DNA of 64,000 nucleotides from Aurantibacillus circumpalustris (GTDB taxonomy: Bacteria > Bacteroidota > Bacteroidia > B-17B0 > Aurantibacillaceae): contig NZ_CP121197.1 in NCBI RefSeq assembly GCF_029625215.1, forward strand, positions 3,100,001 through 3,164,000. Reading direction: 5' to 3'. Shown here piece after piece: positions 7,343 to 15,589 of this stretch (the first letter of the stretch is position 1; each line of letters begins with the position of its first letter). A model generated the notes under the pieces. It was not told the origin of the DNA, searched no databases, and saw only the letters and a program-made list of their open reading frames with translations. A program made the translations under genes and the position numbers.

Positions 7343-7423
7343 TACCCAGGAGGAGACTCGAACTCCCACACCTTGCGGCATACGCACCTCAAGCGTACTT
7401 GTATACCATTCCAACACCTGGGC
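7343..7423 (-). tRNA. tRNA-Leu (GAG)
   Basis: The acceptor stem is GCCCAGG/CCTGGGT. The anticodon stem TACGC/GCGTA encloses TTGAGGT, giving anticodon GAG. There is a short type-II variable arm, and the T-arm loop is TTCGAGT. CCA is not encoded. Its 3' end faces the accessory region at 1-7340, the usual arrangement for an element integrated at a tRNA 3' end. An ORF that overlaps it on the other strand is spurious. Confidence 0.92.
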
Positions 7424-7638
7424 ATGCTATACTTTCCGAAAAAAATCGGAACAAACACTTAAGCTGCTGCAAAGATGCAATTTTTTCGATAAAAACTAAC
7501 CTTGAAATTTCTGATTTTGGGTAATTAATTTTTTCGGAAGTTACATTAAGAGGTCTTAGAAAATTGTGTGAGTACGAAAAACCACCAATGATGAGATTGT
7601 TGTACTTGCTCGTCAGATGTTAGCGCGGGCTTTGATTT

Positions 7639-7876
7639 GGCCTCATAAAATTTTGCTATAGAAATTCTTATGGTTTTAAAAGGAGTTCCAAAAAAGTTTG
7701 CAATACCTTAGGCATAAAAAAGGACATCACCACTTTTTTGGAAAGGCTGTGCGCAGGCGCTACGCTTTTCCGACCCTTCGTCGGACGGCAAAAGTACTTT
7801 GTACTTTTGAGCGAGCTGGTGTGCTGCGTAGCGTCAGCTTAAAACCATAAGAATTTCAGCAAAATATTATGAAGCC
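7639..7876. repeat. 238-bp nested inverted-repeat element
   Basis: Outer arms 7639-7679 and 7839-7876 are near-perfect inverted repeats of about 40 bp (GGCCTCATAAAATTTTGC... against ...GCAAAATATTATGAAGCC). Inside is CCAAAAAAGT/ACTTTTTTGG, then a second branch GCGCTACGC/GCGTAGCG containing TCCGAC/GTCGGA and AAAAGTAC/GTACTTTT. All stems nest without crossing, so the whole segment could fold as one branched structure. No ORF or target-site duplication is visible. It could be a MITE-like repeat or a structured RNA. It occupies most of the 7.4-8.1 kb gene-free stretch. Confidence 0.6.
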
Positions 7877-7915
7877 TTGACTTTTTGTTTCTTTTGCGTC
7901 AAGGCAAAAGAAAAA
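7874..7915. repeat. Hairpin repeat adjoining the nested element
   Basis: GCCTTGAC/GTCAAGGC (7874-7881 with 7898-7905) forms a perfect 8-bp stem, and the pyrimidine-rich loop is partly complementary to the purine-rich stretch that follows. It shares its first three bases with the end of the 238-bp element. Similar CTTTTGCGTCAAGGCAAAAG-type sequences are common between genes in Bacteroidota, to my recollection. Confidence 0.45.
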
Positions 7916-8014
7916 GACTTTGTTCTCGATCGATGTTTAGAATAGGAACAAACTCGTGTGCTTCTGGCTAAAAAAGCCATAACTTGCTTAAAACTAAAAA
8001 AATACCAGCAAAAT

Positions 8015-8046
8015 TTGCTGTTTTCATAAAATTAATTGTATATTTG
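8015..8046 (+). promoter_or_regulatory. Bacteroidota-type promoter of rplS
   Basis: TTG (8015-8017), 21 nt, then TATATTTG (8039-8046) matches the TTG / TAnnTTTG housekeeping promoter. The start of rplS is 72 nt downstream, leaving a leader of about 65 nt. Confidence 0.65.
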
Positions 8047-8118
8047 CCTCCCTGTTTCAAGCCGCTGTTTACACAAGGTAAGGTATGCTGGAACAATTAA
8101 TAATAAACAAACAAAAAA

Positions 8119-8490
8119 ATGGGCCTTTTATTAGACTACGTAAAAACTCAGCTTACTGCTGATCACAAACATCCTTCTTTCAAAGCAGGAGACACAATTA
8201 CAGTTTCATACAAAATTAAAGAGGGAGACAAAGAACGTATCCAGCAATTTAATGGTGTTGTTATTCAACGTAAAAACGAAAGAGCTACTGCTTCTTTTAC
8301 TGTACGTAAAATGAGTAATGGTATCGGTGTTGAGCGTATTTTCCCAATCGCTTCTCCATTTATTGATAAAATCGTTGTTAATAAAGTTGGTATCGTTCGT
8401 CGTGCCAAATTATTTTATTTACGCGATCGTACTGGTAAAGCGGCTCGTATCCGTGAGAAAATCCAGAATAACAACGATAAAAAGGCATAA
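8119..8490 (+). CDS. rplS: 50S ribosomal protein L19
   Basis: The 123-aa protein carries the L19 core: [50 protein letters not shown] and a C-terminal [19 protein letters not shown]19 sits at the interface of the 30S and 50S subunits. Length is normal, with a short polar tail. It is monocistronic here, between its own promoter and a strong terminator, rather than in the rpsP-rimM-trmD-rplS order of many bacteria. Confidence 0.97.
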   Translation: MGLLLDYVKTQLTADHKHPSFKAGDTITVSYKIKEGDKERIQQFNGVVIQRKNERATASFTVRKMSNGIGVERIFPIASPFIDKIVVNKVGIVRRAKLFYLRDRTGKAARIREKIQNNNDKKA

Positions 8491-8510
8491 TTTTAATTCA
8501 TATACTTTGA

Positions 8511-8540
8511 AAAGCCGGTTAATAAAACCGGCTTTTTTTA
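8511..8540 (+). terminator. Rho-independent terminator of rplS
   Basis: A perfect 10-bp stem AAAGCCGGTT/AACCGGCTTT with a 5-nt loop is followed by a run of T. Confidence 0.9.
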
Positions 8541-8576
8541 TTAGTAAAATTCAAGGATTGTCATAATTTTGTATGT

Positions 8577-8927
8577 ATGGACTTAAAATCTAAAGTAATT
8601 GAAATCCTTGGAAAGGAAAATTACACATTTACCCAATTAGCTGAGTACCTTCATATGACAGAAGATGGACTCACATTAGAACTTACTAATAAAACCCTTG
8701 AACTTCGCAACCTCGAGGCAATATCAAAAGCACTGAGAGTGCCTTTGTATAGTTTCTTTAGAGCCGAAGGAATGAAGTTTAATTTTAACGAAAAACCTTA
8801 TTACATCAATAAATTGTGGACTGGGGAAGATGACACCAAGTCTATAAAGGAGCTTAATTTTGAAATAAAACTCCTAAAACAGATCATCACATTAAAAGAA
8901 GAGCAGTTAAGGAAACTAGAATCTTAA
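8577..8927 (+). CDS. Small HTH (XRE-like) protein with C-terminal coiled coil, 116 aa
   Basis: Residues 8-60 (ILGKENYTFTQLAEYLHMTEDGL...LEAISKALRVPLYSFF) have the spacing of a Cro/C1 helix-turn-helix. Residues 88-115 form a Leu/Glu/Lys-rich coiled coil probably used for dimerisation. It lies between rplS and the CNNM-type membrane gene with a 40-nt gap to the latter. The target is unknown. Confidence 0.65.
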   Translation: MDLKSKVIEILGKENYTFTQLAEYLHMTEDGLTLELTNKTLELRNLEAISKALRVPLYSFFRAEGMKFNFNEKPYYINKLWTGEDDTKSIKELNFEIKLLKQIITLKEEQLRKLES

Positions 8928-8967
8928 ATTTTGTGTTTCCGCAATTTCTTATCTTTAACCAATATAT

Positions 8968-10263
8968 ATGAGCGGCGATCTTTTTATTACTTTTTTACTT
9001 ATTCTTATTAATGGTTTTTTTGTGGCCGCAGAGTTTGCTTTAGTGAAAGTACGCGCCTCCCAATTAGACGTAAAAGCACAAGCTGGAAGCAGCAGAGCTA
9101 AACTTGCTAAAACACTCCTTGAAAAACTCGATGCATACTTGTCGGCAACACAATTGGGAATTACGTTGGCCTCTTTAGCACTTGGTGCTGTGGGAGAACA
9201 AACAATTTCAGCAATTGTACAAAATACTTTTGCTAATTTCGGGTATGAATTAAGTGAAGCTGCAAAACACAGTGTTTCACTACCTATAGCGCTAACACTA
9301 TTAACTTTCTTTCATGTGACTATTGGAGAACAAATTCCTAAAATGATAGGTATCAAATACTGCCTGGAAGCCGCATTGTTTATTGCTTGGCCTTTAAGAA
9401 TATTTTATTTTATCTGTTCACCTTTTATCTGGTTCTTAAATCAAACCTCAAACATTGTTCTAAGAGTAATTGGTGTAAAAAAAGTAGGTGAAGAAGATTT
9501 TCACTCGGAAGAAGAGTTACGATTAATACTGACCGAAAGTGAAGAAGGTGGTGCCATTAAGCCAAGCGAAAATGAATTAATTCAAAATGTTTTTGACTTT
9601 GATGATCGTATTGTAAAACAGGTAATGGTTCCTGAAAATAGAGTAGTGGCCATTGATGTAGAGCTTGGTAGAAATGAAGTTACTAAACGTGTTATTGAAG
9701 AGGGCTTTTCGAGGTTGCCAATTTATTTAGGAGACATCGACAACATTGTAGGAATCGTACATAGTAAAGATTTATTAAAAGCCCTTATTGATAATAAATT
9801 CAAAAACTTAAAAGAAATCATGCGTCCTGTGCACTTCATTCCGGAGAGCATGAAAATTAATGAGCTGTTAAGAGATTTTCAAAAACACCATTACCAAATG
9901 GCCATCGTTACCAATGAGTTTGGATCTACAGCAGGTCTTGTTACCATGGAAGATATTATTGAAGAATTGGTTGGTGAAATTCAAGATGAGCACGATGATG
10001 AAATGCCAACTGTTGAGAAAAAAAGTGAGAATGAATACATCGTTAATGCACAAGCTGCTATACAAGATGTGAATCAAGCTTTACCAATTGCTCTTCCTGT
10101 AAATCCTCAATACGAGACAGTTTCGGGCTATGTCAATTTTATTTTTGGAAGAATTCCCGCAATTAACGACAAACGAATTAAAGACGGGTATGAAATAACA
10201 GTCTTGAAACGTAGTCGCCAAACTGTAGAATCTATTCGTTTAAAAGTTTCTACCGGTGATTAG
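8968..10263 (+). CDS. CNNM/CorC-type hemolysin family membrane protein (DUF21-CBS-CorC_HlyC), 431 aa
   Basis: An N-terminal DUF21 region (about residues 1-180) starts with FITFLLILINGFFVAAEFALVKVR and has several hydrophobic segments. It is followed by a tandem CBS pair (about 205-330: VMVPENRVVAIDV, GFSRLPIYLGD, NIVGIVHSKDLL, EFGSTAGLVTMEDIIEELVGEI) and a C-terminal CorC/HlyC domain ending near residue 425. Family members act in magnesium/cobalt homeostasis at the inner membrane. The gene overlaps the following methyltransferase by 8 nt, so the two are translationally coupled. Confidence 0.93.
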   Translation: MSGDLFITFLLILINGFFVAAEFALVKVRASQLDVKAQAGSSRAKLAKTLLEKLDAYLSATQLGITLASLALGAVGEQTISAIVQNTFANFGYELSEAAKHSVSLPIALTLLTFFHVTIGEQIPKMIGIKYCLEAALFIAWPLRIFYFICSPFIWFLNQTSNIVLRVIGVKKVGEEDFHSEEELRLILTESEEGGAIKPSENELIQNVFDFDDRIVKQVMVPENRVVAIDVELGRNEVTKRVIEEGFSRLPIYLGDIDNIVGIVHSKDLLKALIDNKFKNLKEIMRPVHFIPESMKINELLRDFQKHHYQMAIVTNEFGSTAGLVTMEDIIEELVGEIQDEHDDEMPTVEKKSENEYIVNAQAAIQDVNQALPIALPVNPQYETVSGYVNFIFGRIPAINDKRIKDGYEITVLKRSRQTVESIRLKVSTGD

Positions 10264-10870
10264 CAAATTAGACGAAAAATATTGGAGTGATAGGTACCGA
10301 AACAATGATTTTGGCTGGGATACAGGAGCCATCACAAATCCCTTAAAAAAATACTTCGATCAACTTTCAAACAAAGAAATTTCAATATTGATTCCAGGTG
10401 CTGGAAATGCTTATGAAGCAGAATACCTAGTAAATAATGGTTTTACCAACGTGTATGTCTGCGATTTATCTGAAGAACCTTTGAAAAATTTAAAGAAAAG
10501 ATGTCCCGCTTTTAAAAACGAGAATTTATTATTACTCGATTTTTTTAAACTGAGACAAAGTCCGTTTGAGCAATCAGCCCTGACTTTCGACCTCATTGTA
10601 GAACAAACCTTTTTTTGCGCATTAAACCCTTCTCTTCGTAAAAAATATTTTGAAAAGATGTCCACTTTATTAAACCCTGGTGGAAGACTTGTCGGTGTTT
10701 TATTTGATGACGTTTTAAATAAAGACCATCCACCTTTTGGTGGAAATAAAGAAGAGTATCTTGCTTACATTGATTCTTCATTTAAAATAAAAACCTTTGA
10801 GAAGTGCTATAATTCCATTAAGCCAAGGGAAAACAGGGAGTTATTTATTAATTTAGTTAGAACAGTGTAA
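10256..10870 (+). CDS. SAM-dependent methyltransferase, thiopurine methyltransferase (TPMT) family, 204 aa
   Basis: The family pattern is clear: YWSDRYRNNDFGWDTG at the start, ISILIPGAGNAYEAEYL as the SAM-binding loop, VCDLSEEPL, and LIVEQTFFCALNPSLRKKY, then HPPFGG. TPMT-like bacterial enzymes methylate thiol, selenium or tellurium compounds; the true substrate is unknown. It starts with GTG inside the preceding gene (overlap GTGATTAG, 8 nt). Confidence 0.88.
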   Translation: MISKLDEKYWSDRYRNNDFGWDTGAITNPLKKYFDQLSNKEISILIPGAGNAYEAEYLVNNGFTNVYVCDLSEEPLKNLKKRCPAFKNENLLLLDFFKLRQSPFEQSALTFDLIVEQTFFCALNPSLRKKYFEKMSTLLNPGGRLVGVLFDDVLNKDHPPFGGNKEEYLAYIDSSFKIKTFEKCYNSIKPRENRELFINLVRTV

Positions 10871-10879
10871 CTTGTATAT

Positions 10880-10929
10880 TGTACCTTGTACTACGTATAG
10901 ACAGCTAAAGTAACCACAGGCAAGGTACA
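10880..10929. repeat. Inverted repeat between genes
   Basis: TGTACCTTG (10880-10888) and CAAGGTACA (10921-10929) form a 9-bp stem with a 32-nt loop in the 95-nt gap between the methyltransferase and aminotransferase genes. It has no T-run and may be a REP-like repeat rather than a terminator. Confidence 0.35.
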
Positions 10930-10965
10930 TGGTACAATTTACAAAGTACAATTTTAAAACACAGT

Positions 10966-12159
10966 ATGAACCAACGCGAATTATTTTTAAGACATGTTGC
11001 GCAGACCTCAGATCTGCCTCTTCTTGGCGTTGATGTGAATATTCAAAGTGCAAATGGTTCTATTTTAAAGGATGTAAATGGAAAAGAATATATTGATCTT
11101 ATAAGTGGTATTTCTGTCAGTAATATAGGACACTGTCACCCAAAAGTTATTTCTGCAATTAACGAGCAATCACAAAAATACATGCATCTTATGGTGTATG
11201 GAGAGTTTAATCAAAGTCCACAAGTTAAATATGCCACGGCGCTAAGTAAATTATTACCAGAACAATTAAGTACCGTTTATTTCACTACGAGTGGAAGTGA
11301 AGCAGTGGAAGGAGCTTTAAAGCTTGCTAAACGTGTTACAGGAAGAACAGAATTGATTTCTTTTAGAAATGCTTATCACGGAAGTTCGCATGGTGCTCTG
11401 AGTGTAATGGGCGACGAATATTTTAAATCCAGTTTTCGTCCTTTATTACCTGATGTTAAAGTATTAGAGTTTAATAATATAAAAGCATTAGAAAGTATTA
11501 CTTCAAGAACTGCGGCAGTTATTGTAGAGCCAATTCAAGGTGAAGCCGGAATTAGAAAAGCTAATCATGAATTTTTAAAAACGCTTAGGGAAAAGTGTAC
11601 AGAATTATGTGTGATTTTAATTTTTGATGAAATTCAGTGTGGTTTCGGTAGAACCGGGACTTTATTTGCTTTTGAACAATTCGACGTTGTGCCTGATGTG
11701 TTGCTTATTGCAAAAGGTATGGGCGGCGGTTTACCCATTGGTGCTTTTATTTCCTCACCTTCATTAATGTCCACTCTCACCAATAATCCGGTTCTTGGGC
11801 ATATTAATACTTTTGGTGGAAACGCTGTTTGTGTTGCTGCTGCTCAAGCTACCATTGAAGTAATTGTGGAAGAAAAACTATTTTTACGCGCAAAAGAAAT
11901 TGAAGACCTTGTACTTAAAAACCTTCAACATCCTCTTATAAAGGAAATCCGAATGCATGGAGCCCTTGGAGCAATCGATTTTGGCAACGAAACCGTTAAT
12001 TTTAAAGTGATTAAAGGCTGTATAGAAAATGGTGTAATTTCAGACTGGTTTTTGTTTTGTTCCACAGCAATGAGAATAGCACCACCTCTTACAATTACTG
12101 ATAAAGAGTTATTGACAGCCCTTGAAACCTTAAAAAAGGTTTTAGATGCAGTTAGTTAA
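10966..12159 (+). CDS. Class III PLP-dependent aminotransferase (acetylornithine/ornithine aminotransferase family), 397 aa
   Basis: Features of the family are present: GKEYIDLISGISVSNIGHCHP near residue 35, TTSGSEAVEGALKLAKR (cofactor phosphate loop), AYHGSSHGALS, VIVEPIQGEAG, FDEIQCGFGRTG, and the Schiff-base lysine in LLIAKGMGGGLPIGAF. Length is typical. The enzyme transfers an omega-amino group to 2-oxoglutarate. No arginine genes adjoin it, so ornithine, acetylornithine or another diamine are all possible. Confidence 0.85.
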   Translation: MNQRELFLRHVAQTSDLPLLGVDVNIQSANGSILKDVNGKEYIDLISGISVSNIGHCHPKVISAINEQSQKYMHLMVYGEFNQSPQVKYATALSKLLPEQLSTVYFTTSGSEAVEGALKLAKRVTGRTELISFRNAYHGSSHGALSVMGDEYFKSSFRPLLPDVKVLEFNNIKALESITSRTAAVIVEPIQGEAGIRKANHEFLKTLREKCTELCVILIFDEIQCGFGRTGTLFAFEQFDVVPDVLLIAKGMGGGLPIGAFISSPSLMSTLTNNPVLGHINTFGGNAVCVAAAQATIEVIVEEKLFLRAKEIEDLVLKNLQHPLIKEIRMHGALGAIDFGNETVNFKVIKGCIENGVISDWFLFCSTAMRIAPPLTITDKELLTALETLKKVLDAVS

Positions 12160-12228
12160 AAATTAAACAATCTTAGTATCGCTTCTTGTGGGTTTGATCC
12201 ATTTATCTACATTAGTAAAAAAAATCCC

Positions 12229-13374
12229 ATGAAAAAATCTATCGCATATTTCGTTTTTACTGTTGCTGTTTTTCTTACTTCCTGCAAAAAGAAGGAGGAA
12301 CCTGTAGTAATTGATCCGCCGGTAACACCATGTCAGAAGACTATTGTTAATGTTACTTCAGATATAACGAGTCCTGCTACCTGGGACGAATGTCACATCT
12401 ACGTTATCGCTTCAAATCAAATAAGCATAAGTAGCGAGTTAACAATCAACCCAGGAGTTATTGTAAAATTTATTGATGCATGTAGCGATAATGCTATTTT
12501 GATATCTTCTTCAGGAAACATAAAAGCATTAGGTACGGTTGAAAAGCCAATTGTATTTACATCGCATAAAGATGACGCAAATGGAGGCGATTCTAATGGT
12601 GATGGATCAACAACTTTTCCGGCGCGTAAGGATTGGGGCGGTATTGTCATTAATTCAAATTCTTGTGAGTTTAAGCACTGTGTTTTTAAATATGGAGGTG
12701 AAGGACCGGGAGGTAATGTTGGACAACCTACTTTAGAGTTTTCTTCTTACTATGGTATTATTGATGCCTGTGAGTTTGCATATTGCGGTGGCGAGTCTAC
12801 CTATAATGGTTACGGTGTTGTAGATGCCCGTGCCTGTCATAATACGAGCTTTAGTATTACAAATTGTATTTTCTACGGATGTATTAAGCCTTTGTTTATT
12901 AATCCATTTTTAAGTGTCGATAATTCTAACACCTTTCATAATCCTGAAAATTTGACTGAAAAAAATAACCTGAACGGAATTTTTATAACGAGTGAATCGA
13001 ATGAAGCAACAACCGATGTCAGTTGGTTAGAAACCGAAGTGCCTTTTGTACTGAGTGGTTCATTGTATATTGGAAATGGCTTAAAACTAAAATTAGCAGA
13101 AAATGTTATTATAAAAATGGCGGATTTGCCTGCACCTGGTTTTAATAAAATTTCAATTCGCGAAGGAAGTTCTTCTATTGAAGGATATAGTTTACCAGGA
13201 GTTTATTTTACAAGCTATTACGATGATTCACTAGGTGGAGATACTAATGGAGATGGAGGTCTAACCAATGCGAGTTCAGGTGATTGGTATGGAATTCAGG
13301 ATATTTCTGCCAGCATTGGCACCAACAATTTCTGTTATAGTTGGAGCAATATTTTATTTAGAAAATATCCATAA
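12229..13374 (+). CDS. Secreted lipoprotein with beta-helix-like repeats, 381 aa
   Basis: A lipoprotein signal (MKKSIAYFVFTVAVFLTSC) gives Cys19 as the lipidated residue. The rest is rich in Gly, Asn and Ser with short repeated strands. The pattern FTSHKDDANGGDSNGDG recurs as FTSYYDDSLGGDTNGDG near the C-terminus, each followed by DWxGI, as in right-handed parallel beta-helix proteins of Bacteroidota. Function is unknown; an outer-membrane or surface location is expected. Confidence 0.75.
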   Translation: MKKSIAYFVFTVAVFLTSCKKKEEPVVIDPPVTPCQKTIVNVTSDITSPATWDECHIYVIASNQISISSELTINPGVIVKFIDACSDNAILISSSGNIKALGTVEKPIVFTSHKDDANGGDSNGDGSTTFPARKDWGGIVINSNSCEFKHCVFKYGGEGPGGNVGQPTLEFSSYYGIIDACEFAYCGGESTYNGYGVVDARACHNTSFSITNCIFYGCIKPLFINPFLSVDNSNTFHNPENLTEKNNLNGIFITSESNEATTDVSWLETEVPFVLSGSLYIGNGLKLKLAENVIIKMADLPAPGFNKISIREGSSSIEGYSLPGVYFTSYYDDSLGGDTNGDGGLTNASSGDWYGIQDISASIGTNNFCYSWSNILFRKYP

Positions 13375-13451
13375 GGAAAAAGTGAATGTAAAATGGAATA
13401 TTGAAAATGGTAATAATCTGCTTATTTAAAATCAGATGAACTACTTCTCAT

Positions 13452-13949
13452 TTATCGCGTCATCTCCTCAATCAATTTTTTATGTTGAGGAAACTCCTTC
13501 ACCAATTCATTTCTGTTTGCCATCTCAAAATCTTCAAAATCGAAGCCTGGGGCAACTGTACAGCCAACTAAAGAAAAACTTCCTCCTTCTTTAACGCGCG
13601 ATCCAAACCAAGTATTAGCTTTCACGGTGTATTGAAAAACTTCTCCTTCCTTTAAATTTTGTCCAACATGCGTCGTAGTTATATTTCCCTGATCGTCTAT
13701 TTCGATAACTTCAAGCGCATCTCCATAATAAAAATGCCAGGTTTCATCACTTTTAATTTTATGTAATGCCGAAAAATTATCTTTTTCAATCAAAAAATAA
13801 ATCGCGGTTGCAAAAGTCCGTTCTCCAGTGAATCTGTCGGGTAAACCTATTTGCGCGACTTTTTCATCAGACCGATAAGTTTCCTTGTAATAGCCGCCCT
13901 CAGGGTGGGGGAGTAGTTCCAGTTTTTTTATGAGATAGTTAACCGTCAT
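13452..13949 (-). CDS. Cupin domain protein (DUF985/cupin_5 family), 165 aa
   Basis: The DUF985 signature is present: LELLPHPEGGYYKETYRS, RTFATAIYFLIEKDNFSALHKIKSDETWHFYYGD, and GSFSLVGCTVAPGFDFEDFEM. These form a cupin barrel with His residues at the expected metal site; some relatives isomerise sugars but the substrate is not known. It overlaps the upstream serine-hydrolase homologue by 4 nt (ATGA), so the two are co-translated. Confidence 0.9.
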   Translation of the reverse strand: MTVNYLIKKLELLPHPEGGYYKETYRSDEKVAQIGLPDRFTGERTFATAIYFLIEKDNFSALHKIKSDETWHFYYGDALEVIEIDDQGNITTTHVGQNLKEGEVFQYTVKANTWFGSRVKEGGSFSLVGCTVAPGFDFEDFEMANRNELVKEFPQHKKLIEEMTR

Positions 13950-15085
13950 TGTTGCAAATAATTTAAGATGGCTATTCCTAGAAACTCAAGGTTAATGCCA
14001 TTGTTAGAAAGTAAGATCACTGCGCAATCTTCTTTAGCAATGAAACCGCTAAATGCGCCATAACCAAAGGTTCCACCACTTTGGGAATAAAGTATAGTTC
14101 CATTTTTTGTTTTGCTAACATACCAAGCCATGCCTAAATTTTCTTTTCCTACTTTTGTTTTTGCTCCTGAATTTTTTACCGAATTTTTAATTTCTTCTAA
14201 ATTGAATTTTAAATAATTCAGCACGTCTTCCGTACACGATTTTAATCCACCTGCAGCCGCAAATACGTCGAAAGTCCATGCTGGAGTGGCTTCGCCGTCT
14301 ATATTATAACCACTCGAAAGATTTTGTGTTTGTTCAGTATTCAAATCAATCCATGTATTCTTTAATCCTAACGGAATGCAGATGTTTTCGTTTACTAATT
14401 CACTAAACGTTTTGTCATAAACACCTTCAAGAACAATCCCTAACAGCGCAATACCCGTGTTAGAATAATCATTCATACTGCCAGATGATCTCGTCAGTTC
14501 AAAAGTCTTTAAATAGTTTAGAAGCATCTTCTTAGTATAATGAGCATAAGGATTTAATGCATCAAAGTCAGTCTCTTCTTTAAGATCGGCAGGAACAAGC
14601 GGTAGACCGGAGGTGTGCTGAACTAAATGTTTAACGAGAATTGGTTTTTTGTTAAACTCTAAGTTTAAAAATTTCCCCGGTAAATAGTTGCGAATATCAT
14701 CTTCAGCTTTAATTTTATTGTCACGAATGGCTTGTTCTAGCAGCTGTCCACAAAAGATTGTAGTTAAAGCGCCAATTTCGTAAATACTTGTTTGTTTTGG
14801 TATATTTTCAGAGCCTCTTTTTGTTTCTCCGTAATTATAAAAATAGTCTTTTCCGTTTTTTGAAATACCTATGCTAATTCCGCAGCGTTCTGAATTTTGC
14901 ATATACTTTTTAAGTATAGAATCTACAAACAAGTCCATACCATCTGTCTTCTGATTATCACTTAAAAAAGTAGACCGTTTAATAAAAGTGGGAGTATTTG
15001 CGTCTGGATTTTGTGCTGAACAAAATGTAAAACACACTAAAAGACTGTAGAGTAGGGGTTTAAATATTTTCACTTGTACTTTCAC
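13946..15085 (-). CDS. Beta-lactamase/serine hydrolase family protein with degenerate catalytic motif, 379 aa
   Basis: A signal peptide (KIFKPLLYSLLVCFTFCSAQ) is followed by the fold of class C beta-lactamase/esterase-like proteins: LVQHTSGLP, MNDYSNTG (the Tyr-x-Asn motif) and QSGGTFGYG. At the place where the catalytic Ser-x-x-Lys should be (usually GSxTK), the sequence reads YEIGALTTIF, so both Ser and Lys are missing. It may be a non-catalytic homologue. The start codon is GTG at 15085 or, four codons in, GTG at 15073. It is coupled to the cupin gene downstream. Confidence 0.85.
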   Translation of the reverse strand: MKVQVKIFKPLLYSLLVCFTFCSAQNPDANTPTFIKRSTFLSDNQKTDGMDLFVDSILKKYMQNSERCGISIGISKNGKDYFYNYGETKRGSENIPKQTSIYEIGALTTIFCGQLLEQAIRDNKIKAEDDIRNYLPGKFLNLEFNKKPILVKHLVQHTSGLPLVPADLKEETDFDALNPYAHYTKKMLLNYLKTFELTRSSGSMNDYSNTGIALLGIVLEGVYDKTFSELVNENICIPLGLKNTWIDLNTEQTQNLSSGYNIDGEATPAWTFDVFAAAGGLKSCTEDVLNYLKFNLEEIKNSVKNSGAKTKVGKENLGMAWYVSKTKNGTILYSQSGGTFGYGAFSGFIAKEDCAVILLSNNGINLEFLGIAILNYLQQ

Positions 15086-15168
15086 GACAAATTAAAAATA
15101 GCTATATTTCTACTCATAAACGCTTGCGTTTTTTTCTTTTTATTAATTAATAATTAAAAACTACGAGT

Positions 15169-15513
15169 ATGGAGAACGACACAAAAAATGTATTAATGCA
15201 ATATCTGTTCAGGTTTGCTGAACACTATGAAATTCCGAACACAGGACTAATAAGTTTTAAAAAGCGGTCAGAACTCTTAGACAAATTAAAAGAGAAAGAC
15301 AATGACGCCGCAACAGTAATAACGGCTCTTTTCGATGCTTTTATTAAAGCCGACAGAATTGCAAATGACAAAGAAAAGTACGACAAGGCTCGTGTTCTTT
15401 GGGATGCCGAGCATGCAGCAGCTGATAAAGAAAAAGTAGATGCTGAAATGCTTCTAATTAAATTTTGTAAGGCAAACTCCATCGCTGTTGGAGGCTTAGC
15501 ATTAAAGGAATAA
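15169..15513 (+). CDS. Hypothetical protein, 114 aa
   Basis: Alanine-, lysine- and aspartate-rich helical protein without a signal peptide. I recognise no family. It stands alone, divergent from the serine-hydrolase homologue and followed by its own strong terminator, so it is a single-gene transcript. Confidence 0.75.
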   Translation: MENDTKNVLMQYLFRFAEHYEIPNTGLISFKKRSELLDKLKEKDNDAATVITALFDAFIKADRIANDKEKYDKARVLWDAEHAAADKEKVDAEMLLIKFCKANSIAVGGLALKE

Positions 15514-15533
15514 GTTTTAAATGGTTTAATAAA

Positions 15534-15565
15534 AAAGTCTGTAAGAATCTTACAGACTTTTTTTA
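15534..15565 (+). terminator. Rho-independent terminator
   Basis: A perfect 12-bp stem AAAGTCTGTAAG/CTTACAGACTTT with a 3-nt loop and a T-run on either strand. It lies between convergent genes and can serve both. Confidence 0.9.
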
Positions 15566-15589
15566 TTATACTCAATGTGGCTTATTAAC

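Noticed and set aside
7330-7524. Open frame of 64 codons on the plus strand
   Set aside because: It lies antisense across tRNA-Leu(GAG) and has tRNA-derived composition; not a gene.
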